Shown piece after piece: positions 34,531 through 45,067 of a stretch of 64,000 nucleotides of DNA (positions within the stretch are counted from its first letter, which is position 1; every line of letters begins with the position of its first letter). This DNA comes from Hygrocybe punicea. Its lineage: Eukaryota; Basidiomycota; Agaricomycetes; Agaricales; Hygrophoraceae. The notes below the pieces were generated by a model, which saw only the letters and a list, made by a program, of their open reading frames with translations, had not been told where the DNA came from and did not search any database. The position numbers and the translations under genes were made by a program. The stretch is from assembly GCA_963556145.1 (NCBI GenBank), contig OY744470.1:2356001-2420000 (forward strand), written 5' to 3'.

Positions 34531-35829
34531 GTATATCCCCATTCCAGCTTTTCTTTGTAGTTTCCATCGGCTGAAATAGACATGTCCGAAAGTAGACTAC
34601 ACACTCATGTACTATAAAAACGGTCCCCGATGACCATACAAAAAAAGAGATACCATTAGTCCCCATTTCCCTCATAGTCAGAATCATTTTAATCATTTCA
34701 AATGCTCGTCCTCATAGACCCTTAGATTTTTATAGTTCACTTCATTGTCTTTATTATTGTTCCCTTACTCATTCATTGTTTCCAACCCGACCCGACCTGA
34801 CTCGCTGTACCCAACATCGTCGGCATTGTCGGGTTCATCATTATTTATCCGTTTTCAGTCCGTTCATCACCGGGTTTGTTATTATTAGTCCAGTTTTACG
34901 CAGCAGCTTTACTTTTACTTACATTCCCTTCCTTTACTATTATCCCCAACACTGATTATCCACAGTCACTTCTACGCTGACACCCCTCTGGTTAGGATCT
35001 TTTCTTTATTGTTCCGAAGCCACCAAGAACCCACATCTACATCTGGAGCCCACCACGAGGATAATTCAGGGTCAAAACACATTCATTCCATAGCCCTTCA
35101 TTTCCCTTCATCATCTCGAAACAAGCCTTGCCACAGCACTCTACACATCCGACACCCGTTACCCGACTTCTTTACATTCAACACCGAACGCTCCGACATC
35201 CAATCACCAATTATCACACTATCATTTCGGTTTGATTCTCATAATATTTTCTCTTCTTTGCCAACTACCATTGTTCAGTATCACTAACGACCTCGAACCC
35301 GCTCTTGTGCTTCCTGACCCAACGGCCGCTTACCACTTTAGGAATCTTGCACAGCCATGATCCAACACCCTCCTTTGTCAACTCAACGACTCAAACTTTG
35401 TCACATCCACTGTCCACACTCGTTTTACACCCCAACGTACTCGGAAACTCATGCCCCACTGATTCCAGTCAAAAATCCACGACTGGAAAGCCCCAAAACG
35501 GCCCCAACAACCGCAACCAACAAACAACACCACTCGCGCGTCACTCATGAAACACAGATGAACAGAGCCATGAAGCAGAAGGAAAATGCCCACCGTGCAA
35601 TGGGTTTAGCCTGTGCACCCCCATCCTCACCTTTCCATGCTGAAAAACGCGTTCAAATGTGGTTTTCGATGCATCCAAACGTATCCATCCCCGTTTTGCC
35701 CCTGTTTCGCCAGCCGCTCGCATCTACGAACTTGCTCTCATCCCCGGAGACAAGCCCTGACACATCCCCATCGTCTGAGCACACGAGGATACCAGCAAAC
35801 CACGTCAGTGCCCTTCATGAGTCTGTGCA

Positions 35830-36860
35830 AGCAACCCCGCCACATTCAAGCCCTCAACACCATGCTACAGCCCTATGACACCATTCACGAGCTTTTACGA
35901 GTTGTCCTCGCCATTATCAAGCCCCCAATGCGTCGCCACATCACCCCACCTCGTGCCCCTGCGTACTCGACATCTCCGGCCACTCACGCCCTCATTGGAC
36001 CTCCCCGGCGCCTCACACCGCTTCCTACGGCCCCACGACGCCAGTCGCGAGCTTTTACAAGCCGTCCTTGCCGTCATTGACGTCCCACGCATTGTCACAT
36101 CATCCTTCCTTGTGCCCCCGCGTACTTGACATCCCTGGCCGCTCACGTCTTCATTGGACGACCCGCCACCTCATACAACGTCCCAGAACCCCACAGGACC
36201 ACTCCTGGGTCCATGCAAGCCGCCTTCGCCATGTTTGAGCCCCCAACATTGTGCCACGTCACCCTGCCTCATGACCCGGCATATACAACCTCCCTGGCCC
36301 CTCACGCATTCGCTGAACCATCCGCCACCTCGAAACGGTTCCTAGCACCTCAAATCGTCCCTCACGAGCCTGTACAAGCCATCGCCATCGTATTCGAGCT
36401 TCCAACACCATGCCATGCCAACCCGCCTCATACCCCCGCCTATTCAATGTTCCCGGCCGCTCATGTCTTCGTCGAACCACCCACCACTTCGTGCAACCTC
36501 CCACAACCCCTCAGCATCCCTCGTGAGTCCGTACCAGCCACCTCTGCTGTTATTGAGCCTCCGCGTGTGTCCCAGGTCAACCCACCTCATGCACCCGCCT
36601 ATACGACATCCCCAGCCGCTCATGCCTTCGTTGAACCCATCCGCTGCCTTGTACAGCCCCCCAGAGCCCCACACCGTCGTTTGCGAGCTCTCACGAGCTG
36701 TCCTCACCATCATCGATGCCCCACGCTGTTGCCACATCTTTCCTCGTGCCCCCCCCGTACTCAACATCCCCAGCCGATCACATCTTTGTTGGACCACCCG
36801 CCACCTCGTACCAGTTCCCAGCATGCCACATCGTCCCTCGTGAGCCCGTACTACCTGTCC
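35830..36860 (+). repeat. 159-bp tandem repeat inside the pol-less LTR element
   Basis: The phrase around GGCCGCTCAC recurs at 35982, 36142, 36301, 36460, 36619 and 36777, a spacing of 158-160 bases. As 159 is 53 codons, one frame stays open across several units (36126-37001) and reads as an Ala/Pro/Thr-rich repeat. Copies are diverged. I do not regard it as a proven gene, because the element reads in the opposite direction. Confidence 0.85.
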
Positions 36861-37937
36861 CCCGTTGTGTTCAGGCATCATACCATGCCGCCTCGTACCC
36901 ACGTTCCCAGACCCAGCGCCAATGACCACCGTGTACAACCACCTCCCACACCCACGTTCATGCTCCCGCACCTCAGCATGGCCCTCATCAATCCCAAATG
37001 AGTCCGCCCTCGACCCTCTTTGTCCCACGCGAGCCGCCACGTCGACCCCCAACCTCGATCCCCCGTTACCGCCCCCCAGCCTCCTGCAACCTCAATGGAC
37101 CCCACGCAACCATGATCTATGTCATGCAACCCCACGTTCTGCCCCCAATCCGCCCACGTCATCCACCTCCGTCTCCCAACATCGCCCTATGACATACCGC
37201 CAACCTCGACCACCCGTTACCTGCTTCCCTCGACCACCCGCAGCTTCGAACAACCCTGCGCAACCATGATACACGTCATGCAGCCCCACGCTCCACCCCA
37301 GTCCATGCCATCGACCAACATCTCGAATCTCGCTCTACACCCCAACCTCAACCAAATTGTTACCCGCTCCCCAACCTTTTGTCACTTCGAACGGCCCTAC
37401 GTAACCATGGCCAATCCCGCGCAGTCCCGTGTTCACATCCATCACCCCAAAAACAAGTCCCTCTGCTAGTCAAGACACCCGCGTTGTCAGATCCACCACC
37501 CAGATCGTCCAGATCACGTCAATGACACCCGAAGCACAGACCCAACACCCTGCAATGTGCATGCCGCCCCCGTCAGCAATCTAGCCCCATCGTCGTCACC
37601 ATATGCACCCAACGTCAGACCCGACACCTGCCCTCCAACCCATTCCCAACTTACCTGACACCCGACATATCACCACCACCGCATTTCGACAAAGCCAACA
37701 CCTGACTATGAACCTGGACATCCCAACACCAACTGCAAGCCAGTGGCACCTGGTTCCAGTTCCGGTCTCACATCCTGTACCCGCCACCTTTGCACCCCCA
37801 TACCCACCAAAACCGACCATAGAATTATGTAAATAGATAGATCAAATAAATATATAAAGAAAGAAAATGAAAAGATAAAAAGATATAGCCCTGCAACCCG
37901 CCACACTCGTTCCCGACACACCCGCTTACGAACCCGC

Positions 37938-38811
37938 TGTAGATGCAGGTTCTTGGTGGCTTCGGAACAATAAAGAAAGATGATCCTAACCAGAGGGGTG
38001 TCAGCGTAGAAGTGACAGTGGATAAGTCAGTGTCGGGAATAGTGGTAAAGGAATAGAAATAGAAGTTAAATATAAAGCCGCCGCCTAAAACTGGACTAAT
38101 AATAACAAACCCGGCAATGAACGGACTGAAAACGGATACATAACGACAAACCCGATGATGCCGACGATGTCAGGTACAGCGGGTCAGGTCGGGTCAGGTC
38201 GGAAACGATGAACAAATAACGAGAACAATAATAAAGACAATGAAGTGAACTATAAAAATCTAAGGGTCTATGAGGACGAGCATTTGAAATGATTAAAATG
38301 ATTCTGACTATGAGGGAAACAGGGACTAATGGTATCTCTTTTTTGTATGGTTGTCGGGGACCATTTTTATAGTACATGTGTGTGTAGTCTACTTTCGGAC
38401 ATGTCTATTTCAGCCGATAGAAACCACAAAGAGAAGATGGAATGGGGATGTGGAAAGGGGGGTTGCAATGCGACATAGACAGGAAAATGGAGGGGAAAAG
38501 GAATATCCAAGAAAAAGATCTGAAATCTCACATATATCTCTGAAGGGACGAGGGGATGCATATATAAGGCAAGTCCGAAGTCGGGGATCGAGTCTGATGA
38601 GATCCGTCTCCTATTATTAGAACTCCGGAGCTTCTGAGGCTGCCGGATTTGGTCCAAAAGCGGCCGTCACAAAGCGGCATGTGTTGGGTCACGTCGGTCA
38701 CGTCACGTCGGGTTACGTCGGGTTGGAATGGGAATTGTTTGGAGGTGTCGGGTTCGTCTGGATTTGTGAGATATCAACGATACGGACTCAGGGGAACGTT
38801 GAGTCTCTACA
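37938..38811 (+). repeat. Solo LTR C (TSD CCGC/CCAC)
   Basis: 874 bases with the same ends as LTR A, inserted in the interior of the pol-less element in the opposite orientation. Flanks are CCGC (37934-37937) and CCAC (38812-38815), identical except for one CG-to-CA change. Interior DNA from 38812 to 39897 carries no gene I can support. Confidence 0.88.
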
Positions 38812-40157
38812 CCACCGCACCCAATGAACCCGCTCCTGCACCCAACGAACCACTACACTTGTTCCCCACGCACCCGACTCATCTGCTCACACACCCGCAT
38901 TACACCCATTGACAATGTTCTCCGCTTTTCATAACCCACCCAACCCGCCACTGTTTCGACCAAGACACAATGTTCCCTGTCTCGGCTGCGATTCCCAACC
39001 CACCCGACCATTATTTCTCAGCTCCATGGGGGACAATCCTTCCCCATGGGTCCAAGCTGGTGCTGAACCGCCTAGTATGAGGCTGATATCACATCTGTTG
39101 ATTATCGCCCCCATATTAGTATTGACATATCGAACCTCCACCGTCATCTATTGAACCTCCGCCATCATCTATCAAACCTCCGTCGTCGTCCATCAAACCT
39201 CCGTCATATTGAACCTCCATTGTCATCATATCATATCAAACCTCCACTGTCGTCATATCATGTTTACCATTGTCATCGTATATCTATGCCCACGTCACCA
39301 AGCTTATTGTTTTATCCTTTCCACAGCCTATGCCACCATTTCTGCCACCTGTTGACACAGCCACCGAAGCCACCGACCCTAACTCGACCTCCCTACATTG
39401 TCTTTGTCATCTGTTTGCGTTTTATTTTGTTTCCGCTCATGCATTCATGGTTTCCGTCACCCGCCCCCAATCCGATTTCAAGTTTGATATTATCCTGACT
39501 TCATTTCTATTGCTTCCTTTCTTTCCAATCCTGACACTTATTCCCTTTCATCTATTTTGCATTTCCACCACCTTTTTGTTCCACTCTTCTAGTTTTCCAC
39601 CTCTTGTTTCATTTCCGCTTGATTATTGTTGTCATAGTTTCATTTCCCTCCAGTTTTATGTACTTTGTTTCCTTTTTCTCAACACCGGCTTCACCCGTTT
39701 TGTTCTCCACTCCCCACTCTCAGCCTCCGACTGTCCATCAAGTTCTGCTAGTCACCATCCACTGTCCCCATTCATGTCATCCACGACCCACCTTGTCCTA
39801 TCGAACTCGATTCCACAACCGCCACATCGGCCTTATCCGAGTCCCAAGTCCACGTAGTATCAACCAAGGATGGTCTTTATTTAAAGTACCCTGGAGATGT
39901 AGAGACTCAACATCCCTCTGAGTCCGTATTGTCAATATATCACGAATCCAGACGAACCCGACACCTCCAAACAATTCCCATTCCAACCCGACATAACCCG
40001 ACGTGACGTGACCCGATGTGACCGATGTGACCCGACGTATGCCGCTTCGTCACAGCCGCTTTTGGACCAAATCCAGCAGCCTCAGAAGCCCTGGAGTTCT
40101 AATTATAGGAGACGGATCTCATTGGACTCAATCCCCAACTTCGGACTTGCCTTATAT

Positions 40158-41006
40158 CACAGGATGCACAGTAGCATACCATGTCACACAGTATCTTGAA
40201 AGTACTTGACAAGTATACTAAATATCATTACCATAACATTCAACATGGTATTGTAATAGTATTCAGACATAAACTACAATACTTGTGCTCAAATTCATCT
40301 GAAGGTATGAAGGCAAATGAGACTTATACCCTTTCAATAACATCAAGCCTTTTGTTTCACTACTTTTACTGTATCTACAGCAAAGTACCGTATAGTTCGG
40401 ATAGAATACTTGCAGCCTAAGATGAATAAAAGTATTAAACTAGTAAGGAAGTTGTGCCACTTTCACTACTAGGATACCTTTTGAATCCTTTTAAGATACA
40501 GTGTGAAATAGTATAGTACTGTTGCCATATTGTAGATTTAAGATACTGTGTCAATACTTTTAAGATACTGTTTCAGTACTTTTATTATAATAAAAGTATC
40601 TTGAAAGTATTGACACAGTATCTTAAATCCACAATATGGCAATAGTACTATACTATTTCACACTGTATCTTGAAAGGATTCAAAAGGTATCCTAGTAGTG
40701 AAAGTGGCACAACTTCCTTACTAGTTTAATACTTTGATTCATCTTAGGCTGCAAGTATTCTATCTGAACTATACAGTACTTTGCTGTAGATATAGTAAAA
40801 GTAGTGAAACAAAAGGCTTGATGTTATTGAAAGGGTATAAGTCTCATTTGCCTTCATACCTTCAGATGAATTTGAGCACAAGTATTGTAGTTTATGTCTG
40901 AATACTGTTACAATACCATGTTGAATGTTATGGTAATGATATTTAGTATACTTGTCAAGTACTTTCAAGATACTGTGTGACATGGTATGCTACTGCGCAC
41001 CCTGTG
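40158..41006. mobile_element. 849-bp foldback element (3-bp TSD TAT)
   Basis: Arms of about 415 bases are near-perfect inverted copies (ends CACAGGATGC and, inverted, CACAGGGTGC) around a centre at about 40585. The intact LTR has CTTATATAC at this point, so the duplication is TAT (40155-40157 and 41007-41009). Mirrored 79-codon frames come from the symmetry. Superfamily is unclear; ends starting CAC with a 3-bp target would suit a CACTA-like element. Confidence 0.85.
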
Positions 41007-41366
41007 TATACACATCCCCTCATCCTTTCGGGGATATGTATGATATTTTAGATCTTTTCCTTGGACATTCATTTTTCCCTCCATTTTCCTGTCTTCGTCG
41101 CATTGCAACCCCCCTCTTTATATCCCCATTCCAGCTTTTCTTTGTAGTTTCCATTGGCCGAAATAGACATGTCCAAAAGTAGACTACACACTCATGTACT
41201 ATAAAAACGGTCCCCAACGACCATACAAAAAAAGAGATACCATTAGTCCCCATTTCCCTCATAGTCAGAATCATTTTAATCATTTCAAATGCTCGTCCTC
41301 ATAGACCCTTAGATTTTTATAGTTCACTTCATTGTCTTTATTATTGTTCCCTTACTCATTCATTGT

Positions 41367-42502
41367 TAGGCAATGACACGGGTACGGGTAACCCGCGCGG
41401 GTTGTGGGTACGGGTACTGCCGGGTACGGGTACGGGTTACCTTTTTTGGACCTGGGCCAAACCCGTACCCATGACCGCGGGTCTTGGTGTACCTGCAGGT
41501 ACCGGCCCAAACAGAGCCACACAGCTTCACGACAAATACCGGCGTCAACAACAAGACCCAGCAATGCATCCGCGCCGCCACAGGCTGCCCCATGCACGCA
41601 CGCATCCGCGACAACACAGATGAAGCTGATAGCCACCACTTCCGTGGCAACACAACACCAACCGCCTGCCAAACGGCCCCATCCTCGTGCGAAACCATGT
41701 CCCTACACACCCACTGCAAGAAGCAACAGCAACCGCGTTGCACGACACCCAGTCATCAAATAGTGCCCCAACGCGAACCCCCGTGCCCAAAACCCAACGG
41801 GAGACACATCACGTGCCCGCGTCAGCCCCAAACACACCGTCCCTGCTGCAAAACGCGTCCGAACACGTCTCAAGTCCCACCCCAGCCCCAAACCCCGCAC
41901 CCGTGCAAGAAAACGCGTTCAAACGCGTCCCAGACCGCGGTCTCACAACACCCGACCATTTGACGCCCACACAGGCCCCAAAGCCCGTGCCCGTGCAACA
42001 GAACGTGCCCAAACGCGCCCCAGACCCTGTTCCCCCCCCAAGTACATGCCCACACGTGCCCACAATCACGATGCCGCTGTCCAGACGCCGCAACTGCGAA
42101 CGCCAAGGCTAAACGGCATCGAAACGCGAGCTGACGCGTACGCGACGACGGAGGAGGATGAGAGGGAGGGGAGAATGGGAGATGGTGCGGGGAATGAGGA
42201 GACGGATACGATGGGGGAGGGTCTCTCGCCCACGAGAACCCAACCCATCGCGTGGTTCCCAGCCCCCCCACTCCTCACGTTTGCACAGCGCCACGTCAAT
42301 TGACGTGCGTGTCAGCGACGCGAGGTAGATGTGGGCTGGAACCCGCCGGGTTTCCTGCGCGGGTCAATACCCGTACCCAACCCGCCGCTACCCGCCATCT
42401 ACCCACTGAAAAAAGACCCGTGGGTAGACGGGTACGGGTTGGAGCGGGTCCAGGTACGGGTTGGCCTCGGGACACCCGCGGGTATACCCGTGTCATTGCC
42501 TA
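41367..42502. mobile_element. Non-autonomous hAT element 5 (8-bp TSD TTCATTGT)
   Basis: Ends TAGGCAATGACACGGGT and ACCCGTGTCATTGCCTA are perfect inverted repeats; TTCATTGT stands at 41359-41366 and 42503-42510. Subterminal GGGTACGGGT words recur at both ends, as in element 3. The GC-rich core (about 41770-42080) holds diverged copies of a unit with AACGCGTCC and CCCGTGC, open in three frames. The TCAATTGA-centred motif is at 42286-42328. Confidence 0.93.
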
Positions 42503-43402
42503 TTCATTGTTTCCAACCCAACCCAACCTGACTCGCCGTACCCAACATCGTCGGCATCGTCGGGTTCATCATTATTTATCCGTTTTCAGTCCGTTCATCA
42601 CCGGGTTTGTTATTATTAGTCCAGTTTTACACAGCAGCTTTACTTTTACTTACATTCCCTTCCTTTACTATTATCCCCAACACTGATTATCCACAGTCAC
42701 TTCTACGCTGACACCCCTCTGGTTAGGATCTTTTCTTTATTGTTCCGAAGCCACCAAGAACCCGCATCTACAGCAGTCGTTCACTACTTCATACCTCCTG
42801 AATCACCTGAATTTCTGCCACCAGATGGCTCAATGTGTTTTATTGCAGGCAACTTATTTCCTGTCAATGAAAACACTGAAGTCAGACATGGCTTTTCATG
42901 GAATGACTACAATATTTTCATTCATGCATATATAGTTTGGTTTCCTTCCTTCTGCTACGTCTACCAAACTCTGACATATGTGAGATTCACAATCTCCCAC
43001 CATCTTCCATTGCCATGGCCACATTCTTATCTATCTGTGGAATGGTAAGCTTTCTCATATTCGACTTGCTTCTCAACAACACTCCATGATATCATCCCGC
43101 AGACAGAACAAAACACTACTCAAAATAATGTTTCATTTAAGATCAAACCCAACATCGACAGCAAAAGTCATCTACCTATTCATGTTCTATCCAACGATGA
43201 TACTCCACTCCCTCCACATGGAACCCTTATTTCCCTTATGGGTTTTCTGAACGACGCCTCCCAAGAAAACGACATCACTGAACTCTACATTACACTCAAC
43301 CGAATCCACAATTTGTCTTCATAAGAAATACCGCCTGATGATGAACATGTAGTACATGTAGTACACATATTACATTTCTTGCTCCCCATGAGATTCCCAC
43401 AT

Positions 43403-43424
43403 GAGGCGAAGCCTCGTCCCCTTG
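43403..43424 (+). other. Candidate Helitron 3' terminus
   Basis: A hairpin (GAGGC, GAA, GCCTC) is followed after five bases by CTTG and then TATTTT. Helitrons end in a short GC hairpin 10-20 bases before a CTRR-like end. CTTG departs slightly from CTRR, so the last base is provisional. It lies about 80 bases after the ORF3 stop, as expected. Confidence 0.6.
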
Positions 43425-45067
43425 TATTTTATTATGAATAATAATTTTGTAGCATTCAGATTTCTCAGTTGACTTGCAGTAGATGTGCAATTCAGTTTTC
43501 AGCAGCATTTTGGACATTTTTGGTCAAGTCATGTGACAATGAGTGCTTTGTTTGTCGAAAAATTGGTCATTCAAAGGGTTATTCGAGGCCCTCTGGTGCG
43601 ATCCTGGGCCCAGGGCTTTCCTGATTTGGATGCCCAGATCAAGCAGGGTTTTCTGATGGAGGGGGATGCTGAGAGGGATTCTCCTGACTGGGTGTGTACG
43701 GTATGAGTATGTTAAAGAAAAAACAATGCAACATGAATGCATATGGAAAACTCCAACTATCATACATTTCTCAAAAGCAAAAACAAAAAAAATGTTGCCG
43801 ACATCGAGTTCACCCATCCTGTACCAATTGTTCGCCATCTACAATGCTGTCAGACTTGGAATGTAGGCCAATAAGCAAAGAACCTACTGGAGTCTGAGTC
43901 TGAGGTGGTCAGATCAATCACCTCCCTTGGGGATGATAAAACACCGGCTCCTGAACTTGCACCAGCCTGGCTGGACTCCCAGCAATGAAGGGTGCATTGA
44001 GGGAGTTTATTTCCAGTGTTAAAAACCTACAAACAGTATGTGTGAGGTGGGATGTCGAGATGTCCTCGTTACCACACACTGGTTCAGGAAAGTTAGGTTT
44101 AGATTTGATAGAGGACATGGACAACATTGCCGATTGCTTGTAGCTGGCAACAAGTTCTGGTGACACAGCTTCCAGGATTGGGGCTGGAACCCATGTGGAA
44201 CGTATATTTTTGGGCTTTCCAGTTGTGTCAGAGTGCCAGTGACTAGCCTTGATGGCAGATTTCACAGCTGAGACTAGTGCGACAGTAGAAAAATTGATAC
44301 GATACAGCTGTAAAATGGTTGATGGTGCTGGCCCAACTTTTGACAAATGAACTCGGTGAATCACTGACGGATTGAACTGAGATGGGGACCACTGCCGGGA
44401 ACTGGATGTCAGCTTAGAATAGCATCATGGATGTTCCAGTACCTCCGCAAACATATTCCATCCCAAAGGATGTTGTGAAATTTAACAGAAATGCCACCAA
44501 TGATGGTGTGTTCCCAATCAAAGCACCGCACCCATTATGGTCGACAGAAGTTACTGTGTCAGAATACCCCTAATTCATTACCGCAACATATAAATGGTAC
44601 AGTACATAGTATGTATACAAGAATATTAATATCCTCAGGCTAGCACTATGGGTATACCTATTTCAATACATTCAGAACCTGTTTTTTGGCCAATCAAGAA
44701 GCCTTCCAATTACATGTATGTACGGAGAAAAGCGAACATCTTGATTCTGAATCATCGTGACAGACACTCATGTCACCATTTGAACCGTCAATTATAATCT
44801 CCATTCTCAAAAACTCTTCTGCTATCGCAGCCTCACATCAAAAGAAAGAATTTGAGACTAGTTGGAAAGCAGCTGTTAGATTTCACCTTCTCATATTGGA
44901 AATTCTACTGACCATCATGCCAGGTGGACACTCAGCTCAAAGGCTGGATCAAAGCTTGTAATGCCAGCAATTGAACTCATTCTGGCCTCACTGCACAGCT
45001 CGAGTGGGAATCCCATATAGTCGAATATGTCACATTTGTCTATAAACTCACAAGAAGTCACAAAAAT
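43425..45067. other. Region before the second DDE transposase, no certain gene
   Basis: Several plus-strand stretches may be 5' exons of the transposase downstream (for example 44770-44961, with a basic segment QKKEFETSWKAAVRFH). A 148-codon open frame on the minus strand (44364-43918) has no features I recognise. Element ends were not found. Confidence 0.35.

Larger units (their letters stand above)
32561..35041 (-). repeat. LTR B (3' LTR of the pol-less element), split by a hAT element
   Basis: Inverted copy of LTR A, from TGTAGAGACTCAACG to CCCACATCTACA on the plus strand. About 1.6 kb inside is the hAT element 32933-34530 plus its duplicated target. Confidence 0.9.
32561..42772 (-). mobile_element. 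Pol-less LTR element (LARD-like), with its own nested insertions
   Basis: Two LTRs of the same orientation (32561-35041 and 39898-42772, each about 875-879 bases once insertions are removed) enclose about 4 kb. Flanks are GCGG (32557-32560) and GCAG (42773-42776). The interior has no gag, protease, integrase, reverse transcriptase or RNase H, but a Pro-rich open tract with 159-bp tandem repeats. I saw no clear primer-binding site or polypurine tract. A third LTR (37938-38811) sits inside in the opposite orientation. The continuous Helitron frame across the flanks shows it entered as one unit. Confidence 0.83.
39898..42772 (-). repeat. LTR D (5' LTR of the pol-less element), split by two insertions
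   Basis: Inverted copy of LTR A interrupted by a foldback element (40158-41006) and a hAT element (41367-42502). Without them it is about 879 bases and ends GCATCTACA. It is the partner of LTR B. Confidence 0.9.
32419..43324 (+). pseudogene. Helitron ORF3, second OB-like gene, split by an LTR element
   Basis: The 5' part (32419-32560) reads from an ATG to DMEWSLPTTMPAHW and stops at the LTR. The 3' part (42773-43324) resumes in the same frame with VVHYFIPPESPEF, PPDGSMCFIAGN, and after introns IHNLPPSSIAMATF, VSFKIKP and TLISLMGFLND, ending TAA at 43322-43324. The join is exact when the 4-bp duplication (GCGG/GCAG) is counted once. The HYF-DG-CFIAG pattern parallels ORF1 (YHF-DG-YFVQG), so the Helitron carried two related genes, one on each side of the helicase. 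The OB-fold assignment is inference. Nothing else in the gene is broken. Confidence 0.7.
20907..43424 (+). mobile_element. Helitron, split by nested insertions
   Basis: Three plus-strand genes lie in order: an OB-like ORF, a Rep/Pif1-helicase gene and a second OB-like ORF, then a 3' hairpin terminus at 43403-43424. The frames are interrupted at exact points by insertions flanked by target duplications. Skipping each insertion with one duplication restores the Helitron reading. Removing them leaves an element of roughly 7 kb. The 5' terminus is unresolved and lies upstream of 20907. The element sits close behind CWC15. Confidence 0.82.

Noticed and set aside
35357..37469. Pro-rich frames as a gag-like protein
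   Set aside because: No zinc knuckle or capsid motif, several frames are open at once, and the frames run opposite to the element. Only the 159-bp periodicity is solid.
40181..40983. Two near-identical 79-codon proteins on opposite strands
   Set aside because: They are the same sequence seen on the two arms of the foldback element. Symmetry makes mirrored frames, with no codon or homology evidence for a protein.
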